Part shown: in pieces, positions 1 through 5,182 of the stretch
Numbering within the stretch: the first letter of the stretch is position 1
Layout of the letters: the number at the start of each line of letters is the position of its first letter
NCBI GenBank assembly: GCA_020346805.1
Contig: CP070790.1
Location: 2,505,734-2,510,915 of the forward strand
DNA: 5,182 nt
Reading direction: 5' to 3'
Source of the DNA: Planctomycetota bacterium
GTDB lineage: Bacteria > Planctomycetota > Phycisphaerae > UBA1845 > PWPN01
Translations under genes and position numbers: made by a program
The notes under the pieces: generated by a model
Seen by the model: only the letters and a program-made list of their open reading frames with translations
What the model was told of the DNA's origin: nothing
Databases searched by the model: none

Positions 1-2
1 AA

Positions 3-86
3 CAGAAAAATCATCAAGAACTTGAGTATTCTTTCCTCTCATTAGCAAACCATATCAATCCAGAACGTTTTAACCACTATCGTTGA
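3..86 (+). CDS. Possible C-terminal end of an unidentified upstream protein (partial)
   Basis: An open frame enters from the left edge and stops at TGA 84-86, giving 27 codons. The other two plus frames stop earlier, at 22-24 and 43-45. The peptide contains ELEYSFLSLANHINPERF and ends in NHYR; its mix of charged, aromatic and hydrophobic residues looks protein-like. It is too short to assign to a family and I do not recognise it. It could be a regulator or enzyme tail of the gene before the TRAP operon, or a chance open frame, since 27 codons without a stop is weak evidence. No convincing terminator follows it, so read-through into the TRAP genes cannot be excluded. Confidence 0.4.
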   Translation, partial: QKNHQELEYSFLSLANHINPERFNHYR

Positions 87-103
87 GGATGGTTCAAATA
101 GAA

Positions 104-135
104 TTGACTTTTTTATCACGGCCAACCTCTATAGG
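104..135 (+). promoter_or_regulatory. Candidate sigma-70 promoter
   Basis: TTGACT at 104-109 matches five of six bases of the -35 consensus TTGACA. The facing -10 is poor: TCTATA at 128-133 lies 18 bases downstream with only three matches, while TATAGG at 130-135 has four matches at a 20-base spacing. Transcription from here would leave a leader of roughly 160 bases containing the 226-246 hairpin. A weak -10 would suit an activator-dependent promoter. The call rests on hexamer matching alone. Confidence 0.3.
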
Positions 136-141
136 TGGTTG
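123..141 (+). repeat. Imperfect inverted repeat over the candidate -10
   Basis: CAACC (123-127) is complementary to GGTTG (137-141) with 9 bases between them. In an alternative pairing, CCT/AGG (126-128 and 133-135) closes a 4-base loop. The repeat covers the possible -10 region of the candidate promoter, where an operator would be placed. The arms are short, so chance is a real alternative. Confidence 0.25.
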
Positions 142-165
142 AGAGTAAGTGAGGGGGTGATAAAC

Positions 166-219
166 ATGACATGGGTGTGACGGAAATTGCTTCAGACAGA
201 GAGAACCGTCGATGACATG
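166..219 (+). repeat. Direct repeat ATGACATG, two copies
   Basis: The octamer ATGACATG occurs at 166-173 and again at 212-219, with starts 46 bases apart. Both copies sit in the leader between the two candidate promoters. They could be paired activator half-sites, but two copies of an 8-mer in a 215-base region is only mildly surprising. Confidence 0.25.
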
Positions 220-225
220 ATTTTG

Positions 226-246
226 TCCCATCGTTGTTGGATGGGA
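226..246 (+). promoter_or_regulatory. Perfect 7-bp stem-loop in the leader
   Basis: TCCCATC (226-232) and GATGGGA (240-246) are exact reverse complements around the 7-base loop GTTGTTG. The stem has four G-C and three A-T pairs and does not extend beyond position 225 or 247. No T-run follows, so it is not a standard intrinsic terminator. It sits 55 bases before the first start codon. It could be a DNA operator with 7-base arms, an RNA leader structure if transcription starts near 140, or incidental. Confidence 0.4.
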
Positions 247-256
247 GCTCTGATCG

Positions 257-272
257 TGGTACCAATTTTAAT
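257..272 (+). promoter_or_regulatory. Palindrome TGGTACCA next to a -10-like hexamer
   Basis: TGGTACCA (257-264) is a perfect 8-bp palindrome. It is followed at 267-272 by TTTAAT, which matches five of six bases of the -10 consensus TATAAT. No acceptable -35 lies 16-18 bases upstream of that hexamer (the bases there read around GGAGCT). TGGT..ACCA symmetry is typical of operators of GntR/FadR-type regulators, so the pair could be an operator beside an activator-dependent promoter starting near 280. No regulator gene is in the window to support this. Confidence 0.25.
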
Positions 273-286
273 ACATCTCTTTCAGT

Positions 287-295
287 AAAGGAGGG
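287..295 (+). promoter_or_regulatory. Strong Shine-Dalgarno of the TAXI gene
   Basis: AAAGGAGGG contains a full AGGAGG anti-16S match and ends 6 bases before the ATG at 302. An in-frame TAA at 296-298 excludes an upstream extension, so this site fixes the start of the binding-protein gene. It is clearly stronger than the site of the permease gene behind it, as suits a binding protein needed in excess over its permease. Confidence 0.85.
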
Positions 296-301
296 TAAAC
301 G

Positions 302-1369
302 ATGGAAAAGAAAAAATGGTTACCATTCATAGGGCTCAGCACCTGTTTGATCTTTATTATGGTTTCTTTCATTGCAATCAATTTTTGGGTTTTCCCTCAA
401 AATGCAGATGCAGCCGATTCAAAAAAAATGATATTCATGACTCTGCCCCAAGGGACCTCCTCTTATAACCTAACGGTTGCTTTTTCCCAACTGGCCAACC
501 AAAAAACGAATCTTGAAACTTCTGTAGAACCGGTTCCAGCCCCTATCGCTCAGGTTCTTCTCGTGGCGAAAGGGGAAGCACAGCTGGTCATTACTGCAAG
601 TGACGGCCTTTATTGGGCGTATCACGGCGGGGGTGGCAGTCCGGGATACAATGAGGGTTGGTCAAAATATGATAAACCACAAAAAGACCTACGATTGCTA
701 TGCTACGGATATGATTATTTTTGGGTTTTCTACACACTGCCGAAAAGCGGCATCAAAACCATTAGTGATTTAAAAGGTAGAAAGGTGAGTACCCGGTATC
801 CAGGTTGGACCATAACCAACTACGGCAAGGCGATGCTCGAAGCCTATGGGTTGGACCCGAAAAACGATATCAATCCGATGACCTTTCCAAGATCCAATAT
901 TGCTCAGAAAGCAATGATGGACGGCATTATCGATGCTGTTTTAGACATGCCCATCGGGGCCAGGATCCGTGAAATGGAGGCCAAGAAAGGCATGAGGACA
1001 CTCCCCGTTGACCCGTCAAAAATCGATTACGTCAAACGAGTTTGCCCGACTGCAAAAATTTCAATGTCGACACCTGTTGTGGGCGGTACGAAGGAAAGCG
1101 GACCCATTCCCCTCGTTACAGTGCCGGTGGCCATCGCAGCAAATAAAAGTATTTCAGATGATGCAGCGTATCAAATTGTCAAAGCCGTTATGGAAAATAA
1201 TGCTCATCTGAAGCGAATCGATCCGAGTTATGCCTATTTCAATATCGATAGGGCCATTATGGAGACGTTTCCGATTCCTTACCACCCTGGCGCTATCCGG
1301 TATTACAAAGAAAAGGGGATATGGAAAGCAGCGGAGGATGCAAAGCAGGCAAAGGTGCTGAACGAATAG
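302..1369 (+). CDS. TAXI-family TRAP transporter solute-binding protein
   Basis: This 355-residue protein is the periplasmic binding component of a TRAP transporter; it captures the substrate and hands it to the fused permease encoded next. Residues 1-37 form a Sec signal peptide: KKK at 3-5, a long hydrophobic core at about 7-31, and an ADA cleavage site after A37. The mature part follows the TAXI plan: an N-terminal strand with LPQGTSSYN (48-56), SGIKTISDLKGRKV (149-162), the DGIIDAV segment around residue 209, and the C-terminal PYHPGAIRYYKEKGIW (326-341) that is characteristic of TAXI proteins. Length is normal for the family. The usual glycine-rich GTGGxYYPLG stretch near the mature N-terminus is replaced by GTSSYNLT, so the ligand may differ from those of the characterised glutamate or 2-oxoglutarate TAXI proteins. 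The start is fixed by the strong Shine-Dalgarno and an in-frame stop just upstream. Family call is firm; substrate unknown. Confidence 0.93.
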   Translation: MEKKKWLPFIGLSTCLIFIMVSFIAINFWVFPQNADAADSKKMIFMTLPQGTSSYNLTVAFSQLANQKTNLETSVEPVPAPIAQVLLVAKGEAQLVITASDGLYWAYHGGGGSPGYNEGWSKYDKPQKDLRLLCYGYDYFWVFYTLPKSGIKTISDLKGRKVSTRYPGWTITNYGKAMLEAYGLDPKNDINPMTFPRSNIAQKAMMDGIIDAVLDMPIGARIREMEAKKGMRTLPVDPSKIDYVKRVCPTAKISMSTPVVGGTKESGPIPLVTVPVAIAANKSISDDAAYQIVKAVMENNAHLKRIDPSYAYFNIDRAIMETFPIPYHPGAIRYYKEKGIWKAAEDAKQAKVLNE

Positions 1370-1376
1370 AGAAGAA

Positions 1377-3293
1377 ATGGCAGCAAAGTATCGACAGTAC
1401 ACCGGGATCATGGGAGTCCTGATCAGAACACTGGGTGTCATTATCCCGGTTTATGCGTTAATCTTTGAAGTCCTCAAGGTTCCCATTCGTATGGGTTTGT
1501 ATGTGCACCATGAGACATACAATGCCGTATTCTTATGTTTCGGCCTGACCATGGTTTTCCTGCTTGTACCGGCAAGCAGGAAAGGTGAAAGCAAGCTGCC
1601 GTGGTATGATATTTTAGGTATTTTTGCCAGTTGGATCGTGACGTTGTACATCGCTGTAAGGGCTCCCGTCATTGCGCTCGGGTACAGCATCTGGGCCACA
1701 CCGGTGGAACAGGTTCTGGGGTTGATGACATTTTTACTCCTTTGTGAGGCGGTCAGGAGAACGCTGGGTTTGGTTTTGGTGGCCATGGCCCTGTTATTTG
1801 TCTTTCACGCCAAGTTTGCCCATTTTTTCCCCGGGCTTTTGGGCGGCCCTGAATATTCCTGGTCCAGACTCGGCGCCTTCATGTACCTTTACGACACCGG
1901 TATGTTCGGGATGATTTTGGGCCTTGCCGGATCAATCGTTATTGTTTTCCTCGTTTTCGGTTGCTTGATGACAAAGGGAGGTGCGGCCGATTTTTTCATG
2001 AATCTGGCAGTGGGTTTGGCCGGGCGCTTCAGAGGGGGGCCGGCCAAAGTCGCGGTGATCGGCAGCGGGCTTTGCGGAATGATATCGGGGAGTTCCGTTG
2101 CCAATGTGGGCGTTACGGGGGCGATATCGATCCCCATGATGAAAAAACTGGGTTTCCGACCCCCATTTGCAGCAGCCGTTGAATCCATCGCCTCTATCGG
2201 CGGCATGCTGATGCCGCCGGTCATGGGGATCGTTGCCTTTTTGATGGCCGATTTTACTCAGATCAGTTATGCCAAAATTTGTTTGGCGGCCATCATACCC
2301 GCATTGCTTTACTTTTTGGTACTGCTCGTACAGATCGACTTTGAGGCTGCAAGAGAAGGGCTTCGCGGCATCCCCTCTCATGAAATTCCGCCGCTGAGAA
2401 AGACGCTGAATGAGGGTTGGCAATTCATCCTCACATTGGTCCTTTTAGCCGTGCTGCTGTCCATGGACATGGACATTTTAATGACCGTTTTCATGACCTC
2501 CCTTTTGCTTGTGGCCGTCAGTTGGGTGAGGAAAGAGACCCGTATGGCTTTAAAGGATGTCCTGGATGCCATGTACGACGGCACTATCAGCATGCTTTCC
2601 GTTACGCCGCTTTGTGCCCTGGCCGGCATAGTCATCGGGTCGGTTTCCTTAACCGGTCTGGGGGTGAACCTTTCTGCGGTGCTTCTGGATCTTTCCGGCG
2701 GCAGCCTGGTTTTCCTCGCTCTTTTGACGGGCGTGGCAATCTATCTCATGGGAATGACCATTTCCAGCTTTACCACCTATATCTTGTTGGCCATCATGGT
2801 CGCACCGGCAATGATTGAAGTGGGGGTCCCTATATTGGCTTCCCACATGTTTATTTTCTACATGGGCATGTCTATGTTTTTTACCCCACCGCTTTGTCCA
2901 ACGGTTTTCGTGGCTGCCAGCATCGCCAAGACAAGGATGTTCCCCAGTGCCTTCCAATCGATGCGGCTGGGAATCGTCTGTTATATCCTTCCTTTTGTCA
3001 TCATTTTCAATCCGGCTCTGATCCTCATGGGTTCACCTTTTGAAATAGCCTTTGCTGTATGCAGCACCTTCATCGGAGCTCTCTTTTTTGCAGCGGCGTT
3101 GTCCGGTTTTTTGCTGGCTCGACTCGCATGGTGGCAAAGGACTTTTTTCGCATTTGCAGGGATCATGTTTATATTTCATGCCCGACTGGATTTGACGCTC
3201 CTGGGGTTGGCCCTTTGTCTCGCAGCCCTGGGATGGAATGTTTATCAGAAGAAAAGCCTAAAGTTTGAATCGCCTAAAATGAGCTATAGTTGA
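1377..3293 (+). CDS. Fused TRAP transporter permease (DctQ-DctM type)
   Basis: This 638-residue, highly hydrophobic inner-membrane protein is the fused small and large permease of a TAXI-type TRAP system, driving import with an ion gradient. Residues 1-174 form the DctQ-like part, with about five hydrophobic segments (near 12-35, 48-65, 77-97, 115-130 and 130-146) and the family signature LLCEAVRR. From about 175 to 550 it is DctM: FRGGPAKVAV, GMISGSSVANVGVTG (234-248), SIGGMLMPPVMG (273-284), GMTISSFTTY (459-468) and FTPPLCPTVF (502-511). Two or three further hydrophobic segments and a basic tail close the protein. Length is at the short end for fused permeases. Several normally conserved positions differ (GGM for GGQ; ISSFTT for LPTTAA). 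The ATG is 7 bases after the binding-protein stop with only a weak GAGAAGAA in front, implying translational coupling; an in-frame TGA at 1359 excludes a longer start. Family call is firm. Confidence 0.94.
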   Translation: MAAKYRQYTGIMGVLIRTLGVIIPVYALIFEVLKVPIRMGLYVHHETYNAVFLCFGLTMVFLLVPASRKGESKLPWYDILGIFASWIVTLYIAVRAPVIALGYSIWATPVEQVLGLMTFLLLCEAVRRTLGLVLVAMALLFVFHAKFAHFFPGLLGGPEYSWSRLGAFMYLYDTGMFGMILGLAGSIVIVFLVFGCLMTKGGAADFFMNLAVGLAGRFRGGPAKVAVIGSGLCGMISGSSVANVGVTGAISIPMMKKLGFRPPFAAAVESIASIGGMLMPPVMGIVAFLMADFTQISYAKICLAAIIPALLYFLVLLVQIDFEAAREGLRGIPSHEIPPLRKTLNEGWQFILTLVLLAVLLSMDMDILMTVFMTSLLLVAVSWVRKETRMALKDVLDAMYDGTISMLSVTPLCALAGIVIGSVSLTGLGVNLSAVLLDLSGGSLVFLALLTGVAIYLMGMTISSFTTYILLAIMVAPAMIEVGVPILASHMFIFYMGMSMFFTPPLCPTVFVAASIAKTRMFPSAFQSMRLGIVCYILPFVIIFNPALILMGSPFEIAFAVCSTFIGALFFAAALSGFLLARLAWWQRTFFAFAGIMFIFHARLDLTLLGLALCLAALGWNVYQKKSLKFESPKMSYS

Positions 3294-3297
3294 GGAG
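3292..3297 (+). promoter_or_regulatory. Shine-Dalgarno of the HyuA gene overlapping the permease stop
   Basis: GAGGAG begins inside the TGA stop (3291-3293) of the permease gene and ends 7 bases before the ATG at 3305. This favours ATG 3305 over the in-frame TTG at 3290, which lies upstream of the site. A ribosome finishing the permease would sit directly on this site, so the two genes are probably translationally coupled. Confidence 0.75.
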
Positions 3298-3304
3298 CAC
3301 AATC

Positions 3305-5182
3305 ATGTTCAGAGTGTGTGTTGATACGGGCGGTACGTTCACCGATTGTGTGGTATTGGATGACAGAGGCAGGTTGTCTGAATTTAAGGCACCCAGTACA
3401 CCATCCGATTTTTCACAAGGGGTTATCGACGCGCTTCAGGAAGCGGCATCTGTCTATGCGGGAAATATGGAGGATTTTATTGCTCAGATCGAATTGATTG
3501 TGCATGGGACCACGGTTGCAACCAATGCCTTGGGGACACGCAATGTCGGGCGCACCGCTATGATTACGACGAAGGGTTTTCGAGACATCATAGAGATGCG
3601 CCGTGCGCTTAAAATCGAGACCAAGTCCATGTACGATGCATTCATTCCCCCTTATGACCCCATCGTGCCCCGCTATCTCAGGTTCACAGTCGATGAGGAA
3701 ATCGGTCTCACCGGTGACATTATAAAGCCACTCGACGAGAGTGAGCTGAGGGATGTCATTGAGAAGATACGCGCGGAAAAGGTTGAGGCGCTGGCCATCT
3801 GCTTTATGAACTCTTATGTCAATCCGGAACATGAAAGAAAAGCAGCCCAAATCTGCCAAGACGCTCTGGGGGAAGCATTTATCACCTGCTCGAGTGATCT
3901 GCTGCCAAAAATGGGAGAATACGAGCGGTTCAGTACCTGCGTGGTCAGCGTATGCGTCGGGCATACCGTAGCTAGATACATGAATAACCTCGAGGATCGA
4001 TTGAAAAGAGCAGGTTTCAAGGGCCAACTCCTCGTTATGCAGGCGAATCAGTATACCCAATCGGTTTCAGCGGTAACCAGAAAACCGGTATACCTGATAA
4101 ACTCAGGTCCTGCCGCCGCCCCTGCCGGTGCCGCATTTTTGAGCGGTGTGATCGGGGAATCCAATTTGATCACCATCGATATGGGCGGCACCACCCTCGA
4201 TGCAAGCCTGGTTGGAAATGGAAAAATCCCACTGGCTTCAGGGCAGTGGCTTGGGGATGAAAGGCTCGGGGTAAAAGTGGTCGACGTCAACAGTATCGGG
4301 GCGGGCGGCGGCAGCATAGCCTGGCTGGACAGGCTAGGGCTCCTGCGAGTCGGACCTAAAAGTGCAGGCGCCGAGCCGGGACCCGCCTGCTACGGAAAGG
4401 GTGGACAGGCACCGACCTTAACCGATGCCGCTGTTGTCCTCGGGTATATACCGGAGGACAACTTCTGGGGTGGAAAACTTTGGCTTTCCAGGGATATGGC
4501 CGAAGCGGCGGTCAATACAATCGCCGAACCCTTAGGTTTGACCGTCGAGAGGGCGGCACAGGCAATCCTTACCACACTCAATGCCACCATGGCCGACAGT
4601 ATCGCCAGTATCTCAACCCGCATGGGATACGATATCAGGGATTTCAGCCTGCTGTCCATCGGAGGTGGCGGAGCGCTCTGCGGTGCTTTTCTGGCTGAGA
4701 TTCTTGGGATTCAAAAGGTTATCGTTCCGAATTTTGCCGCTTCATTCAGTGCCTGGAGCATGTTTTCCCTGGATATCGGGAGGGATTACGTGCGGTCCTA
4801 TCTCTGCCGCCTCAGTGAAGCTGACCCGGATGACATGAACGCACGCTATCAGGAGATGATTGCGGAGGCCCTGAGGGAATTCGAAGGATTCGGTGCTTCC
4901 AGGCAGGAACTTGTCGTGACCAAGTATGCGGATGTCCGGTACAAGGGTCAGTATCATGAAGTCGAGATGGGTCTTGATGCGGAACAGATAACCCAAAACA
5001 ATATTGAGACCCTGGCCGGAGAATTTCACAGAAAGCATGAAGCCCTTTATACATTTTCCATGCCATGGGTCCCTGTTGAATTGCGGAACCTCCGAATCAT
5101 CGCAAAGCTTAAGGGTAAAAAAGTCCAATTGAATAAAATCGATAAAGGGCCTGAAGATCCCGCCGGGGCGCTGATAAGGACA
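3305..5182 (+). CDS. HyuA-like hydantoinase/oxoprolinase-family subunit, 3' end missing
   Basis: The frame is open for 626 codons to the window edge; family members have roughly 650-700 residues, so only the C-terminal end is lost. Members of this cytoplasmic ATP-dependent family (N-methylhydantoinase A, 5-oxoprolinase, acetone and acetophenone carboxylases, caprolactamase) phosphorylate a carbonyl or amide oxygen before hydrolysis or carboxylation, usually with a HyuB partner. Landmarks: phosphate-binding DTGGTFTD (7-14), HGTTVATNAL (67-76), ITTKGFRDIIEM from 87, VPRYLRF near 120, EYERFST (205-211), SGPAAAP (267-273), the second phosphate loop DMGGTTLD (292-299), SIGAGGGSIAWLD (330-342), VGPKSAGAEPGPACYG (349-364), TDAAVVLG (373-380), and in the C-terminal part DVRYKGQ (543-549) and VELRNLRI (591-598). 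Departures from the usual motifs are MQANQY (245-250; normally MQSNGG) and GGGGALC (453-459; normally GGAGPLH). Both ATP loops are intact, so it is likely active. The exact reaction cannot be told. Confidence 0.93.
   Translation, partial: MFRVCVDTGGTFTDCVVLDDRGRLSEFKAPSTPSDFSQGVIDALQEAASVYAGNMEDFIAQIELIVHGTTVATNALGTRNVGRTAMITTKGFRDIIEMRRALKIETKSMYDAFIPPYDPIVPRYLRFTVDEEIGLTGDIIKPLDESELRDVIEKIRAEKVEALAICFMNSYVNPEHERKAAQICQDALGEAFITCSSDLLPKMGEYERFSTCVVSVCVGHTVARYMNNLEDRLKRAGFKGQLLVMQANQYTQSVSAVTRKPVYLINSGPAAAPAGAAFLSGVIGESNLITIDMGGTTLDASLVGNGKIPLASGQWLGDERLGVKVVDVNSIGAGGGSIAWLDRLGLLRVGPKSAGAEPGPACYGKGGQAPTLTDAAVVLGYIPEDNFWGGKLWLSRDMAEAAVNTIAEPLGLTVERAAQAILTTLNATMADSIASISTRMGYDIRDFSLLSIGGGGALCGAFLAEILGIQKVIVPNFAASFSAWSMFSLDIGRDYVRSYLCRLSEADPDDMNARYQEMIAEALREFEGFGASRQELVVTKYADVRYKGQYHEVEMGLDAEQITQNNIETLAGEFHRKHEALYTFSMPWVPVELRNLRIIAKLKGKKVQLNKIDKGPEDPAGALIRT

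Larger units (their letters stand above)
87..301 (+). other. Non-coding leader upstream of the TRAP operon
   Basis: These 215 bases lie between the putative upstream stop and the first TRAP gene and hold no ORF longer than about 14 codons with a plausible ribosome-binding site. They are visibly richer in A and T than the permease and HyuA genes. The region contains a possible sigma-70 promoter (104-135), a second AT-rich -10-like hexamer (267-272), an imperfect inverted repeat (123-141), a perfect hairpin (226-246), the palindrome TGGTACCA (257-264) and a direct repeat ATGACATG (166-173 and 212-219). This density of symmetric elements suits a regulated promoter region, but no specific regulator can be named. 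Confidence 0.6.

Noticed and set aside
72..114. Terminator for the upstream gene
   Set aside because: AACCA (72-76) and TGGTT (90-94) can pair as a 5-bp stem, but the loop is 13 bases and the T-run (109-114) is 14 bases further on, so it is not a credible intrinsic terminator.
172..192. Sigma-54 promoter (TGGGTG...TTGC)
   Set aside because: The GG and GC dinucleotides are 13-14 bases apart, not the required 10, so the -24/-12 geometry fails. No other GG-N10-GC was seen in the leader.
344..346. Cysteine 15 (LSTC) as a lipoprotein attachment site in the TAXI protein
   Set aside because: The residue before the cysteine is threonine, which does not fit a lipobox, and the hydrophobic core continues for another 16 residues to an ordinary ADA cleavage site.
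1410..1412. Later in-frame ATG as the permease start
   Set aside because: No better ribosome-binding site precedes it, and starting there would lose the 7-base coupling to the binding-protein stop. The ATG at 1377 is preferred.
1932..2423. 163-codon open frame on the minus strand inside the permease gene
   Set aside because: It is antisense to conserved DctM motifs. Its translation is rich in H, R, G and Q, typical of a shadow frame.
2417..2818. 133-codon open frame on the plus strand inside the permease gene
   Set aside because: It is an out-of-frame reading of the membrane-helix coding sequence with histidine- and glycine-rich composition and no family resemblance.
3290..3292. In-frame TTG as an earlier HyuA start
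   Set aside because: It lies upstream of the GAGGAG site that suits ATG 3305, and family members begin only a few residues before the DxGGTFTD motif.
3413..4060. 215-codon open frame on the minus strand
   Set aside because: It lies wholly antisense to HyuA, whose frame carries clear family motifs throughout; the minus-strand translation shows no recognisable domain and is a by-product of HyuA codon use.
1..5182. tRNA, rRNA, CRISPR, insertion sequence or phage content
   Set aside because: No tRNA-like fold, spaced repeat array, transposase motif or terminal inverted repeat pair was seen, and nearly all of 302-5182 is explained by three metabolic genes.

Overview
The window carries part of one plus-strand catabolic-type operon: (1) a periplasmic substrate-binding protein of the TAXI class of TRAP transporters, (2) a TRAP permease with its small (DctQ-like) and large (DctM) membrane parts fused in one chain, and (3) the first 626 codons of a HyuA-family ATP-dependent hydrolase or carboxylase subunit (hydantoinase/5-oxoprolinase/acetone carboxylase superfamily), cut off by the window edge. 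The gaps between genes are 7 and 11 bases, and the Shine-Dalgarno of the third gene overlaps the stop of the second, so the three genes are very probably one transcript.

Layout: 1-86 holds what looks like the last 27 codons of an unidentified upstream plus-strand gene. 87-301 is a non-coding, AT-richer leader with candidate promoter elements, a perfect 7-bp hairpin, an 8-bp palindrome, an 8-bp direct repeat and two tiny ORFs. The TAXI protein is at 302-1369, the fused permease at 1377-3293 and HyuA from 3305 to the end. No minus-strand gene, RNA gene, mobile element or CRISPR array is supported.

How the genes fit together (inference): the TAXI protein captures a small, probably carboxylated or amide-type compound in the periplasm. 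The fused permease imports it using an ion gradient. HyuA, with a HyuB-type partner expected just beyond the window, then activates it with ATP for ring opening, amide hydrolysis or carboxylation. The substrate cannot be read from the sequence.

Organism: a Gram-negative bacterium, since TRAP systems with an exported binding protein imply a periplasm. Moderate GC, the strong AGGAGG ribosome-binding site and the TAXI-TRAP/HyuA combination would suit an anaerobic Desulfobacterota (former Deltaproteobacteria) species, but this is a style judgement and not proof.

What stands out is that all three proteins depart from the textbook family motifs at normally conserved positions while remaining intact reading frames. 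This suggests a divergent TRAP/HyuA module with an unassigned substrate rather than a routine copy. It is an unusual version of known families; I do not see a wholly new kind of system.
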